NCBI GenBank assembly: GCA_026129095.1
Contig: JAHCIT010000002.1
Coordinates: 186,001 to 250,000 of the forward strand
Direction of reading: 5' to 3'
DNA from: Deltaproteobacteria bacterium
Lineage (GTDB): Bacteria > JAGRBM01 > JAHCIT01
DNA: 64,000 nt
The notes beneath the pieces were generated by a model. That model made no database searches and was not told where the DNA came from. It worked only from the letters and a program-made list of their open reading frames with translations. The position numbers and the translations under genes are program-made. Position 1 is the first letter of the stretch, and each line of letters begins with the position of its first letter. Shown here in pieces: positions 9,200-18,088 of this stretch.

Positions 9200-10216
9200 T
9201 CAGGCGGAACTCCCCTCGGCAAAAGACTGGCTCACGCGGGCGCTGATGATCCGCGCATAGGCCGCCGGAAGCCGGTTCACAGCCAGAAGCAGCGGTCCGA
9301 TGTCGGTGTCGATCGACTTCTGCGGGCCGGCGTCGGCATACACGATATTCACCACCCGGCCGCCCACATGGACCGGCACAAGCAGCGAGTTGCCGCGCTG
9401 CTTGACCAGCACCTTTCGGATCAGGTCGTTGGTGGGCGACCGCGGGATGCTGCCGAGATAGTGCCCGGGGTGTTTTACCACCGCATCGAATATTGACGGC
9501 TTGTCGAGCGTCACGGCAATGGCACGGACCAGATCCCTGTCGATCCCCTCCCCGGCGCCGTCCCAGCCGAACACGATGTCTTTCCGCACCAGGAAGAACA
9601 CCGCCCGCCCGACCGTCCGGGCAGCCAGGGTCACGACGGCACGGACCGCCTCGTCCCGGGTGGAAGACGTCTCGATGGATGGCGGCGGCGCGGAACTGGC
9701 GCGCAGGGCGGCGGCGGCTTCGGTCCGGCGCTGGTACGACCGGATCGAACGGTCGATGTAATCGACATTGTGCTCCTCGTACCGCCAGCTCGGGTCCAGC
9801 CCGCAATAGGTTTCCAGCAGCGAGATCATCGTCAGCTCGCTCACGACAAACGGCTTCACGATGAGGCCGGTCGAGTAGGCGATTTCCGCCTTCACCACGT
9901 GTTCGCCCGGATGGACCATGAGAAGGTACAGGGTCTTCGACTCCACCCGGTACGGAAACACCCTGGCGCTCACGCACCGCTCGCGGCCGATCCGCTCGAC
10001 CAGCGCCGGATCGATGGCCGCCCGGTCCACGGCGATGGTCGGCAGGCCATACTGCCGGGAGAGGCACAGGGCCACCTGGTCTTCGGTGAGCACGCCCATC
10101 TCGACCAGGTTGGTGGCGAGCTGGCCCCCATAGACGGCCTGGTGGCGGATCGCCTCCTCGATCTGCTCCCGCGTGGCGAGACGCTCCTTGAGCAGAAGGC
10201 GGGCTAGCAGTTCCAT
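9200..10216 (-). CDS. MshEN (GspE N-terminal) domain protein with GAF-like C-terminus
   Basis: 338 residues. The first about 150 match the MshEN/GspE N-terminal domain (LLLKERLATREQIEEAIRHQ, then GGQLATNLVEMGVLTEDQV), a module that in type IV pilus and type II secretion ATPases binds c-di-GMP. No ATPase domain follows; the C-terminal half (from about residue 180) looks like a GAF-type sensor fold. Free-standing proteins of this kind are common in deltaproteobacteria and are thought to be regulatory. Its convergent neighbour is a PatA-like response regulator, so both may serve motility or c-di-GMP signalling; that link is inference. Confidence 0.7.
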   Translation of the reverse strand: MELLARLLLKERLATREQIEEAIRHQAVYGGQLATNLVEMGVLTEDQVALCLSRQYGLPTIAVDRAAIDPALVERIGRERCVSARVFPYRVESKTLYLLMVHPGEHVVKAEIAYSTGLIVKPFVVSELTMISLLETYCGLDPSWRYEEHNVDYIDRSIRSYQRRTEAAAALRASSAPPPSIETSSTRDEAVRAVVTLAARTVGRAVFFLVRKDIVFGWDGAGEGIDRDLVRAIAVTLDKPSIFDAVVKHPGHYLGSIPRSPTNDLIRKVLVKQRGNSLLVPVHVGGRVVNIVYADAGPQKSIDTDIGPLLLAVNRLPAAYARIISARVSQSFAEGSSA

Positions 10217-10298
10217 GCGGTCAATTAAGACCGATTGGCGCCCAAAAAGGGAGTGCCCGCCGGTGGTCCGGTGCGGGCGGACCAGCTAATGTTGCCGC

Positions 10299-10613
10299 AT
10301 GGATCTGGGACCGCCGAACCTGCCCTCGCGGAACCGCGCCTACGGGCTTTATGACTCCCCGCTGGGGCGGCGGCTCCTCCGGTCGCGGCGCCTGCTCCGG
10401 TCGCTGGAACAGGACCTCGCCGAGAATGGCGCCGTCCACGGATTCCGTGTCTCCGAAAATCCCGATCGCGGCGGATTCGACCTCACCATCCGGATGTCCT
10501 GCGAACCCGGCAGCTACCGCCGGACGACCTTCATCACCCGGGCCGAATACCGCTACCTGCTGGAAAACCCCAGCCTCGCGCCCCTGCTCCGCGCCGGCCG
10601 GTACCTGATGTAG
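10299..10613 (+). CDS. Small hypothetical protein
   Basis: 104 residues, Arg-rich near the N-terminus (GRRLLRSRRLLRSLEQDL) and with a compact C-terminal part ending in LLRAGRYLM. No family recognised. Support for coding comes from its position in an otherwise empty gap, strong GC3 bias, and its stop codon lying exactly against that of the convergent outer-membrane gene (TAG then CTA at 10611-10616). No clear ribosome-binding site was seen. Confidence 0.5.
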   Translation: MDLGPPNLPSRNRAYGLYDSPLGRRLLRSRRLLRSLEQDLAENGAVHGFRVSENPDRGGFDLTIRMSCEPGSYRRTTFITRAEYRYLLENPSLAPLLRAGRYLM

Positions 10614-11708
10614 CTATTTCCCGCCCGGCGGGACGAACCGCGGCGGATCGGTGATCCGCGGCCCCTGGTTCGGCGGGTAGTTTCCGCCCGAAGATCCGCC
10701 CTGGCCGAAATCACGGTAGGTGAACTCGATGGTGAACTGGTTGGCCTCGCGGCGGAGGTTGCGCTGGTAGGCGAACACGATCGACACGTTGGGGTTCTCG
10801 AACCCCGCGCCCATCGTCATGAGAAAGTCCCGGATGGCCGGCTCCCGCAGCACGCCGCCCCTCAGCAGCAGTTCCTTGACGGGTTCGGCCTCTATGCCGA
10901 CCAGGAATCCCGCGTCCAGATCGCTCGACCGGGTGAGGTCGGTAATGACGCCACCGGCACCGCGGAGCCACTCCAGCGGCGCGATGCTGCCCGTGATCTC
11001 CACGTTCCGGGCAAGGCGCTCCTTGTCTGTCCCGATGAGGTTGCGGCCCACGAGGGCCGCCGACAGGTTCCACAGGTTGGGCAGCGGGTCCATGTGCGCC
11101 GAGAAGGTGGCATCCACCACATGATCGCTGCCGCCTTCGATGGGGATATCCGTGCGGAGCCAGTTGACCGCCGCGCCCGCGTACAGCGGGATTCCGAACA
11201 GCGGATAGCCGTCGGCAATGCCTAGGGAAAGGTAGCTGTAACGGGGCGGCCGGATGTCCTTGCCCATGAAGCCGAACCCGGCGTCCGATTCCATGCTGTA
11301 GTAAAGCCCGGCGGCGAGCTCGGTCGTCACCGAATCGATCACCCCGATGTTGTACTGGTCGGAGCCGTCGGCATTTCGCTGGTAGCCGCCGCCGATTGAG
11401 AACATCTTGAGCCGCGCCAGGGCGGCGGGATTCAGCCGGACCAGAGCCGGATCGACGATCAGGCTCGCCCCCGCCCGGCCCATGCCGATGCTCCGGCCGC
11501 CGGGGGTAAGATCGAACTTCGGAACGCCGAGGCCGCCCAGGTATTCCTTGCCCGGATTCACGCAAACAGCGGGATCTTTGGATTCGAGCGTGCACGCGGG
11601 CGCCTGGGCCTGGAGCCGGGCCGGCAACAGCAGCGCCGCCAGCAGCATCAGGAAGGCAACGGGACACGAAACAAACTGACGGTGAAACCGGATCAACGGG
11701 GACTCCAT
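10614..11708 (-). CDS. Predicted outer-membrane beta-barrel protein (PorV/FadL-like)
   Basis: The start is placed at the ATG at 11708, because the next 35 residues form a good signal peptide (VAFLMLLAALLLPARLQA, then QA). The mature part opens with GRSIGMGRAGASLIVDPALV and LNPAALARL, the pattern seen at the start of PorV/FadL-like and UPF0164 outer-membrane barrels, and alternates polar and hydrophobic residues throughout. It ends in a Gly/Pro-rich tail. About 364 residues. Divergent from galU. The cargo or function is unknown. Confidence 0.65.
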   Translation of the reverse strand: MESPLIRFHRQFVSCPVAFLMLLAALLLPARLQAQAPACTLESKDPAVCVNPGKEYLGGLGVPKFDLTPGGRSIGMGRAGASLIVDPALVRLNPAALARLKMFSIGGGYQRNADGSDQYNIGVIDSVTTELAAGLYYSMESDAGFGFMGKDIRPPRYSYLSLGIADGYPLFGIPLYAGAAVNWLRTDIPIEGGSDHVVDATFSAHMDPLPNLWNLSAALVGRNLIGTDKERLARNVEITGSIAPLEWLRGAGGVITDLTRSSDLDAGFLVGIEAEPVKELLLRGGVLREPAIRDFLMTMGAGFENPNVSIVFAYQRNLRREANQFTIEFTYRDFGQGGSSGGNYPPNQGPRITDPPRFVPPGGK

Positions 11709-11850
11709 CCCGCCTGCCACTGCCGCGCTCCGCGAAAAAGCCCGGCCGAATGCCCTCCGGCCTATCGTGCCCAAGATACGGACTCCGGCGGAGAGTTTCA
11801 ACCGGCCGCCAGAGGATGCTATGCATAATGCTCCGGAAGCATTACGCAGG

Positions 11851-11869
11851 GAAAGGAGAAGGTCCGTTG
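11851..11869 (+). promoter_or_regulatory. Shine-Dalgarno that fixes the galU TTG start
   Basis: GAAAGGAGAAGG lies immediately before TTG at 11867. The AAGGAG core is 8 nt from the start codon. This is the reason for preferring the rare TTG over upstream ATG codons. Confidence 0.7.
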
Positions 11870-12781
11870 CCGGGATTACGGAAAGTCAGGACGGCGGTCA
11901 TTCCCGTGGCGGGGCTCGGCACACGTTTTCTGCCGATCACGAAGTCGGTCCCGAAGGAACTTTTGCCGGTCCTGAGCCGCCCGACGCTTCATCTGATCTG
12001 CGAGGAGATACTCTCGGCCGGAATCCGCAACGTGGTGCTGGTATCCAGCCCCTCCAAGGGTGCGCTGGAGGACTACATCAGCCCCAAGCGCGTCCTCCGG
12101 GAGCACCTCCGGAAGGCGGGCAAGGATGAGCTTCTGGCGGGCTGGAAACGCAGCCTCGGCAGGCTCAGTTTCCGGGTGGTGTACCAGCGCAGGCCGCGGG
12201 GCCTCGGCCACGCGGTCCTCCAGGCGGCCCGCGCCGTGAAGGGTGCGCCCTTTGCCCTGCTGCTGCCGGACGAGATTTTTTTCCACGCCCCGGGAGAACA
12301 GACCGGACTGGCGAAACTCGTGCATCTCCACGAACGGGAAGAGGCGCTTGCCACGATCGCCGTGAAGAAAGTCCCGGCGGCGGACGTGAGCCGGTACGGC
12401 ATCGTCCGTCCGGCCGGAGCCGCACGGCCGGGCAGGCCCATGCTGGCCGCCGGAATGGTCGAAAAGCCGGAAACGAGGGCGGCACCCAGCCGCTATGCCA
12501 TCATCGGCCGGTACGTGATCGACCCCGCCGTCTTCGGCGAGCTCCGCAGGGCCCGGCCGGGAGCGGGCGGCGAGATACAGCTCACCGACGCGCTCGATTC
12601 CCTGTGCCGGAAGGGAAAGGTGCTGGCAACCGAGGTGCCCGGCGTCCGGTTCGACACCGGAGTCCCGCTGGGACTGGTGAAGGCGAATCTCTACGCCGCC
12701 TGGCAGAATCCCCGGCACCGGACGGAACTGAAGGCACTCCTTCACACGCTTGAAAAGTCCGCCCGTCAGGGACACCGTTAG
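11867..12781 (+). CDS. galU: UTP-glucose-1-phosphate uridylyltransferase
   Basis: Makes UDP-glucose from UTP and glucose-1-phosphate for polysaccharides and glycolipids. The start is the TTG at 11867, 8 bp after a strong AAGGAG (11853-11858), giving 304 residues, normal for GalU; an upstream ATG at 11828 would add 13 atypical residues. Visible motifs: AVIPVAGLGTRFLPITKSVP at residues 10-29 (nucleotide binding), PKELLPV, and the later GEIQLTDAL and RFDTG motifs. First gene of a run galU-glutaredoxin-holA-Na/Pi transporter with gaps of 6, 25 and 9 bp. Confidence 0.9.
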   Translation: MPGLRKVRTAVIPVAGLGTRFLPITKSVPKELLPVLSRPTLHLICEEILSAGIRNVVLVSSPSKGALEDYISPKRVLREHLRKAGKDELLAGWKRSLGRLSFRVVYQRRPRGLGHAVLQAARAVKGAPFALLLPDEIFFHAPGEQTGLAKLVHLHEREEALATIAVKKVPAADVSRYGIVRPAGAARPGRPMLAAGMVEKPETRAAPSRYAIIGRYVIDPAVFGELRRARPGAGGEIQLTDALDSLCRKGKVLATEVPGVRFDTGVPLGLVKANLYAAWQNPRHRTELKALLHTLEKSARQGHR

Positions 12782-12787
12782 CCCCCG

Positions 12788-13045
12788 ATGCTGACCCTCT
12801 ACTACTACGACAGCTGCCCCTTCTGCCGCCGGGTGATCCGGGCAATCGACGAGCTGGGCATCCGCGGGCAGCTCCAGTACCGGAACATCCACGAAAGCCG
12901 TGAGGCCGCCAGCGAGATCCGGCACTACCAGAATGGCCGCTCGCAGGTTCCGATGCTGCTGATCGGCACGGTGCCGATGCTCGAATCGGAGGACATCATC
13001 GCCTATCTGCGGGAGCGCTTCGGCCAGAAGGCCGCAAGCCACTGA
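12788..13045 (+). CDS. Glutaredoxin-like protein
   Basis: 85 residues with the dithiol active site CPFC at positions 10-13, the cis-proline segment SQVPMLLIG near 52-60, and a thioredoxin-fold C-terminal helix LESEDIIAYLRERFG. Such glutaredoxins use glutathione or a thioredoxin-like reductant to reduce disulfides in the cytoplasm. The insert ESREAASEIR places it near the glutathione S-transferase N-terminal-like glutaredoxins. Lies 6 bp after galU and is probably co-transcribed with it. Confidence 0.85.
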   Translation: MLTLYYYDSCPFCRRVIRAIDELGIRGQLQYRNIHESREAASEIRHYQNGRSQVPMLLIGTVPMLESEDIIAYLRERFGQKAASH

Positions 13046-13070
13046 CGGCAAGGGAACCCGGCTGACCCCG

Positions 13071-14102
13071 ATGGCACGAAGCGAGGCACCCACCGCCGAC
13101 CAGGTGATGAAGGAAATCGAGGCCGGACGCATCCGCCCGGTCTACTATCTGGCGCCGCTCGGATCGGGCGATCCCGTGACCGAACCCTATTTCGTCCAGG
13201 AACTGCTCCGTGCGCTCCGGGAAGCCACCGTCCGCGACACGGCCGACTTCAACCTGGACCGTTTCGACGCCGCCTCGTGCGAACCCGACCGGATCACGGG
13301 CGCGGCGCAGACGTTCCCGATGATGGCAAAGCACCGGCTCGTGGTCGTCCGGAACGCAGAGAGACTGGACACCGAGGCCGGTCACGACGCCCTCATCCCC
13401 TACCTCGAACGGCCCGCCCAGAGCTCGGTCCTTGTCATGGAAGGCGACAAACCTGACGGGCGGCGGAAGTTCGCCAAGGCGCTCCAGGAAGGCGGAGCCT
13501 ATGTGGATGTCTCCCGCCCCAAGGAGGAAAAGCTGGGCTACTGGATCAGCCGCTTCGCCCGCCTGAGAAAACGCAAGGTGAGCGACGGGGCGGCGGGCCT
13601 GTTCATCGAGCGGATCGGCGCCGACATCACCGCCCTCGACCAGGCGATCGAGGTCGCCACGCTGGTCAGCCCGGACGCCGACACGATCTCCGAGGAGACG
13701 GCCCTTCAGGTGATCGCCCGCACGCGGGGGTACACGGCGTTCGAACTGTTCGACGCCATCACCGACCGCGACCTGGCTTCGGTCTATGTCATCCTGGACA
13801 AGCTGGCGGAGGGGGCGAATCCGGAATATCCGGCCATCATCGGCGGCCTGCACTGGAGCTTCCGGCAGATGCGGCGAATGAACGAGCTGAAGACGCGAGG
13901 GGTCTCCGGCGAGGAGGCCTGCCGCGAACTGAAGATATTCTTCAGGCGGGACGAGAAGATCCGGGCGGCGGCCAAGTGGCGGGGCGCCCCGTGGGACCGG
14001 CTGGCCGGGCGGTTCTACGAAGTGGACCGGCTGATCAAGGGCGCGCCCGTGGACCGGCGGCTGGTGGTCGAGAAACTGCTCACCGACATGGCACGGCGCT
14101 AA
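13071..14102 (+). CDS. holA: DNA polymerase III subunit delta
   Basis: 343 residues, the normal length for HolA, the clamp-loader wrench that opens the beta clamp. The N-terminal AAA-like fold is seen in PVYYLAPLGSGDPVTEPYFV and FNLDRFDAA, followed by the typical LVVVRNAERL. The C-terminal collar domain begins near GGLHWSFRQMRRMNEL. The Walker-like region of delta is naturally degenerate. Third gene of the galU run. Confidence 0.85.
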   Translation: MARSEAPTADQVMKEIEAGRIRPVYYLAPLGSGDPVTEPYFVQELLRALREATVRDTADFNLDRFDAASCEPDRITGAAQTFPMMAKHRLVVVRNAERLDTEAGHDALIPYLERPAQSSVLVMEGDKPDGRRKFAKALQEGGAYVDVSRPKEEKLGYWISRFARLRKRKVSDGAAGLFIERIGADITALDQAIEVATLVSPDADTISEETALQVIARTRGYTAFELFDAITDRDLASVYVILDKLAEGANPEYPAIIGGLHWSFRQMRRMNELKTRGVSGEEACRELKIFFRRDEKIRAAAKWRGAPWDRLAGRFYEVDRLIKGAPVDRRLVVEKLLTDMARR

Positions 14103-14111
14103 GACAGGCAG

Positions 14112-15716
14112 ATGATTCCCGCACTGGCCGGTGGCATCGGCGTATTCCTGCTGGGCATGGTCCTGCTCACCGACGGGCTCAAGTCGCTGGCCGGCGGTGC
14201 CCTGCGGAGCATCCTTGCCCGGTTCACGCGGGGGCCGGTTTCCTCGATGGCATCGGGCGCGCTGGTGACGGTGCTGGCGCAGTCCTCCACGATCACGACG
14301 CTGGCCACCATCGGGTTCGTCAACTCGGGCCTGCTCAACTTTACCCAGGCGGTCGGCGTGATTCTCGGAGCGAATCTCGGCACCACCGCGACCGGCTGGA
14401 TGGTGCTTTACCTCGGCCTCAAGTTCAGCATCGTCAACGCGGCCATGCTGATGGTGGGTGCCGGAGCGCTGATGCGCCTTCTGGGGCGCGGACGCCTTGC
14501 CTCCGGAGGACTGGCCCTGGCGGGGTTCGGCCTCATCTTCGTCGGCATCGACATGCTCCAGACGGGCATGAAGCACCTGGGGAACGATTTCGACCTGAGC
14601 GGCTACGAGGCCGCCACAATCTGGGGAAGGGCGCTGCTGGTCGGCACCGGCGTGCTGATGACCGTGGTCATGCAGTCATCCAGCGCCGCAGTGGCCACCA
14701 CGCTCACCGCGCTTCATACCGGCGCCATCCAGCTCGACCAGGCCGCCGCGCTCGTCATCGGCCAGAACATCGGCACGACGGTCAAGGCTGCCCTGGCGGC
14801 GATAGGCTCCTCCACCGCCGCCCGGCGTACCGCCCTCGCCCATATCCTGTTCAACCTGCTGACGGGCACGGTTGCCCTGCTGGTATTTCCATTGTTCATG
14901 CATCTGAACCGGCTGATCGCCGGAGAGATCCTGCACGAAAGCGGCGCGATGGTGCTCGCCCTGTTCCACACCTCGTTCAACGTGCTGGGGATACTCCTCA
15001 TTTCACCGTTCCTGGGCCCCTTCGCACGGGTCATCGTCCGGCTTCTGCCCGAACGGGGACCGGCGCTGACGCGCCGCCTGGATGACAGCGTGACGGTGGT
15101 GCCCGCGCTGGCTGTCGAGGCCTCGCGCCACACCATCATGGACACGGCGGCAGAAGCCTCGCGGCTGGTCCGGGAGCGGGTACGTGGAACCCACCTGCCG
15201 GTGCTGCAGGAGGAGATCCATGCTGCCATGCAGGCGGTGGACGATACCCGGTCCTTCATCGGTCGGGCGCAGATGCACGATCACGAAGGCGGGCACTATG
15301 CCCGGTTCCTGTCACAGCTCCATGCTCTCGACCACCTTGGCCGGCTGCTCGGCGCGGTGCAGGAAACCCAGCCGGCAAGCATCATCGATTCCGTGGCGCC
15401 CCTTGGCGACGTGCGCGACCGGCTGGCCGCCGGTCTGGCAGGCCTGGAGGCCTGGCTTGGCGGACTGGACGGCACCTTCGATGCGGTGGAACCACTGCGG
15501 ACGCTCTCAACCGAGCTGGCGGAAATCCGGCGCACGCGCCGGGCACAGATACTGGAGCACACGGCCCGCGGGCGGATGTCGCCGCTGGACGCCGACGAGC
15601 AGCTCAAGGTGATGCAGTGGCTCGACCGGCTGACTTACCACATCTGGCGGATGAGCCATCACCTTGCCGGCAACGATACCACCGCCCGGCCGGATGGCCC
15701 GCTGCCAGCGGAATAG
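14112..15716 (+). CDS. Na/Pi cotransporter family protein with PhoU-like tail
   Basis: 534 residues. Two inverted repeats each carry the signature QSS motif and a Gly-rich loop: LAQSSTITTLATIGFVNSG with GANLGTT, and VVMQSSSAAVATTLTA with GQNIGTT. These are the transport core of the PNaS (NptA/YjbB) family. From about residue 330 a cytosolic helical PhoU-like domain follows (TAAEASRLVRERV and on). It probably moves phosphate with sodium, possibly as an exporter as for YjbB. Starts 9 bp after holA; its stop abuts that of the convergent TIGR03545-type gene. Confidence 0.88.
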   Translation: MIPALAGGIGVFLLGMVLLTDGLKSLAGGALRSILARFTRGPVSSMASGALVTVLAQSSTITTLATIGFVNSGLLNFTQAVGVILGANLGTTATGWMVLYLGLKFSIVNAAMLMVGAGALMRLLGRGRLASGGLALAGFGLIFVGIDMLQTGMKHLGNDFDLSGYEAATIWGRALLVGTGVLMTVVMQSSSAAVATTLTALHTGAIQLDQAAALVIGQNIGTTVKAALAAIGSSTAARRTALAHILFNLLTGTVALLVFPLFMHLNRLIAGEILHESGAMVLALFHTSFNVLGILLISPFLGPFARVIVRLLPERGPALTRRLDDSVTVVPALAVEASRHTIMDTAAEASRLVRERVRGTHLPVLQEEIHAAMQAVDDTRSFIGRAQMHDHEGGHYARFLSQLHALDHLGRLLGAVQETQPASIIDSVAPLGDVRDRLAAGLAGLEAWLGGLDGTFDAVEPLRTLSTELAEIRRTRRAQILEHTARGRMSPLDADEQLKVMQWLDRLTYHIWRMSHHLAGNDTTARPDGPLPAE

Positions 15717-17525
15717 CTACCGGCTCAGGCCGGGCAGCTTGAGTCCCCCCGGAATGGGCAGGCTCCCTTTACCGGCACCCGCGCTCTTGATCGCCTCTTC
15801 AATCAGCTTTTCGCCTTCCTTCACCAGCGCCTCCAGATCCTTGTCGAGGCCCCCGATGATGCCGACCTTGGCCTGAAGTTCCTCAAGCGGTTTCTGCACG
15901 CGCTTCATGATCTCCGCCCGGAGCCGCTGCTCGAACTCCTTCACCAGTTCGGTGATGATCCGTCCGATCGCCTTTTCCAGGATTTCGTCCAGATTGGACC
16001 GGAGGATCAGGTCGTACTCCTCGGGACTCCCCCTGACCTCGGCCTCGATAAACAGCTTCTGGATGTCCCGGAGCGCCCCGTCCACGGCCTTGGCCACCGG
16101 GTTCTTCATCTGACCGAAGCCGGTCACGATCTCCACCGGCGTCATGTTGGCGGAGATCAGGCCGTTCACATGGCTCTTCAGGAACTCCATCTTGATGCTG
16201 ACGTCCGCATCGGCGCGCTTCAGGTCGATTGGCCAGCGGCCGTCCTTCGAGAGCGGCACGTCACGGAACTGGAAGCCCCGGCCCGACAGGGCGACGGTGT
16301 CCTTGGGGTCCCGGGGACGGGTGCGGTTGAACTCCATGTCGAGCGAGGCCTCGCGGATGAGCGTTTCGAGCTTCTCTCCCACCAGCCGGACAGTCAGCGG
16401 CGATCCCAGAATGGCCTGATTGTCCGTGACGTTACGGACGTCGCCGGTGAACTCGCCCACCTCTTCAACCTTGAGCGTCACCCGTGACTTCGAGATCAGG
16501 AAGTCCGGCAGCGGACGGCGTTCCTTGAACTTCACGTCCACGCCCTTGCCGCGCTCGGGCTTCTTCTCCTTCGGCGACTCCTCCTTGGGCTCCAGGTAGG
16601 GGGATATCCGTGCGTGCCACATGAACGCCTGCGACAGGTAGCTGGCGTAGGTGGGGCCCATGAAGGTTCTCGTGAGGTTCGTCAGCCCCTTGCCGGAGAG
16701 GTTGTACTTGTCCTTCAGCCGTTCGATATCCTCGAACGGCGCCTTGCGCGCCTCCTCGGCCCGCTTCTTCACCAGCTCAAGGGTTTTTTCCAGTTCCTTC
16801 CGGGCCTTCTCGATCTTGTCGATCTCGCCACGGATCTCCTGCGGAAGCTTTGCGGCGGTGGCCGCCGCCGTGATTGCCGCCGCCGATCCCGCCTTCATGT
16901 CCTTCTTGATCTTCTCGACCCGCGCCTTGTAGTCGTTGAAGGTTTTCTTGCCCGGCAGGTCGTTCTTGACCCGCTTCTCCCAGGCGTCCCGCTCGCTGTC
17001 CACTTCCGCCCGTATGGTTTCCACGAGGCGGACCGACGCCAGATCCTCATTCTTCAGGATCGCCATGACGTCGGGAACTTCCAGCGCCGGAAACTCCAGC
17101 GGACCGGTCTGCTTCACGACGAAATCGGTCACGGGCCGCGGAACCACGGTATCGATATTGCGCTTGGCCTCGCCCGAATATTTCCGCCTGGTGCCGAACT
17201 CCATCCCCTCGACCGACATGTCATCGATGTGGGTCTTGCCGAGCAGGAGCTGCCAGAAGTCCATCAGGAACGCGATGCGTTTGATCTCGACGGCGTTCTG
17301 CATCGGCTTGCCGGGATTCGTCACCTGCATCCGGGTGAGCGTGAGCCCCAAGGGAAAGAGCGACACGTCCGCCTTGTCCAGTTCCACCTTCGCGCCGACG
17401 GCAAACGTGCCCCAGTTCTCGATGTACCGCTCAACCCAGCGGTCGACGTAGACGAACCAGAACAGGCCGATGAGGCCGGTTACCGCGGCGAATGCGGCGA
17501 GTCCCTGCCAGCGGATCCACTTCAT
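15717..17525 (-). CDS. TIGR03545-type envelope protein (AsmA-like)
   Basis: 602 residues. A single N-terminal membrane helix (FAAVTGLIGLFWFVYVDRW) is followed by an AsmA-like start (VELDKADVSLFPLGLTLTRM), a long charged coiled-coil region (about residues 165-265, rich in Lys, Glu and Ala), and a beta-rich region reminiscent of lipid-transfer barrels. The end is another helical segment and a Gly/Pro-rich tail. I recognise it as the TIGR03545 family, which is known from outer-membrane bacteria and often occurs beside TIGR03546. Here the two overlap by 4 bp (ATGA at 17522-17525). Function unknown; most of the protein should be periplasmic. Confidence 0.75.
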   Translation of the reverse strand: MKWIRWQGLAAFAAVTGLIGLFWFVYVDRWVERYIENWGTFAVGAKVELDKADVSLFPLGLTLTRMQVTNPGKPMQNAVEIKRIAFLMDFWQLLLGKTHIDDMSVEGMEFGTRRKYSGEAKRNIDTVVPRPVTDFVVKQTGPLEFPALEVPDVMAILKNEDLASVRLVETIRAEVDSERDAWEKRVKNDLPGKKTFNDYKARVEKIKKDMKAGSAAAITAAATAAKLPQEIRGEIDKIEKARKELEKTLELVKKRAEEARKAPFEDIERLKDKYNLSGKGLTNLTRTFMGPTYASYLSQAFMWHARISPYLEPKEESPKEKKPERGKGVDVKFKERRPLPDFLISKSRVTLKVEEVGEFTGDVRNVTDNQAILGSPLTVRLVGEKLETLIREASLDMEFNRTRPRDPKDTVALSGRGFQFRDVPLSKDGRWPIDLKRADADVSIKMEFLKSHVNGLISANMTPVEIVTGFGQMKNPVAKAVDGALRDIQKLFIEAEVRGSPEEYDLILRSNLDEILEKAIGRIITELVKEFEQRLRAEIMKRVQKPLEELQAKVGIIGGLDKDLEALVKEGEKLIEEAIKSAGAGKGSLPIPGGLKLPGLSR

Positions 17526-18043
17526 TTGACGATCCCCCAGCCCTGGGCCTTCTCATACAGCTGGTAGAAACTGGACGCCTTGAACGCCTTCATGATCTGG
17601 AGCCTGTTCACCCATTCAAGGAAATGCTCGCGGTATTTGCGGATCAGGAGGTTCGAGACGAGGAGCAGCGGGATGAATGCCGCCAGCGCGATGGAAACAC
17701 TCCCCATGACGACCGTGTTGTTGAAGCGGGCGATTCGCCAGACCGGCTGGTTGTAGAGATTCGTCCAGGTCTGCTGAAGCCCCTCGGCTGTCAGGATCGC
17801 CAGTCCCGCCTTATGGAACACCGGGTCGATCAGGTAGGCGATGCCGGAGCAGATGCCGAAGCTGAGCATGAAAGCCGACAGGTTGCACCGGATCACCAGC
17901 ACCATGAGCAGCACCAGAAGGTTGTGCAGGCTCATGAGCGGGCTGAACCCCATCAGCATGCCGAAGCAGAAACCCAGGGATATTTGTCCCGGTTCCGCGT
18001 CCGAATTGAGGACTTTCAGGAACTTGGCCAGAAGTGAAAGCAT
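17522..18043 (-). CDS. TIGR03546-type inner-membrane protein
   Basis: 173 residues with about four hydrophobic segments (GFCFGMLMGFSPLMSLHNLL, LVLLMVLVIRC, SIALAAFIPLLLVSNLLI). The N-terminal half resembles DUF2062-type membrane proteins. I recognise it as TIGR03546, the partner of the downstream TIGR03545-type gene, with which it overlaps by 4 bp, so the two are translationally coupled. A joint role in the envelope is implied. The upstream fadD gene is on the same strand, with its stop 45 bp before this start. Confidence 0.75.
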   Translation of the reverse strand: MLSLLAKFLKVLNSDAEPGQISLGFCFGMLMGFSPLMSLHNLLVLLMVLVIRCNLSAFMLSFGICSGIAYLIDPVFHKAGLAILTAEGLQQTWTNLYNQPVWRIARFNNTVVMGSVSIALAAFIPLLLVSNLLIRKYREHFLEWVNRLQIMKAFKASSFYQLYEKAQGWGIVK

Positions 18044-18088
18044 GGCCCCAACTGTAGCCCGTTAACTGGCTACAGCAAGGGGTGGCTT

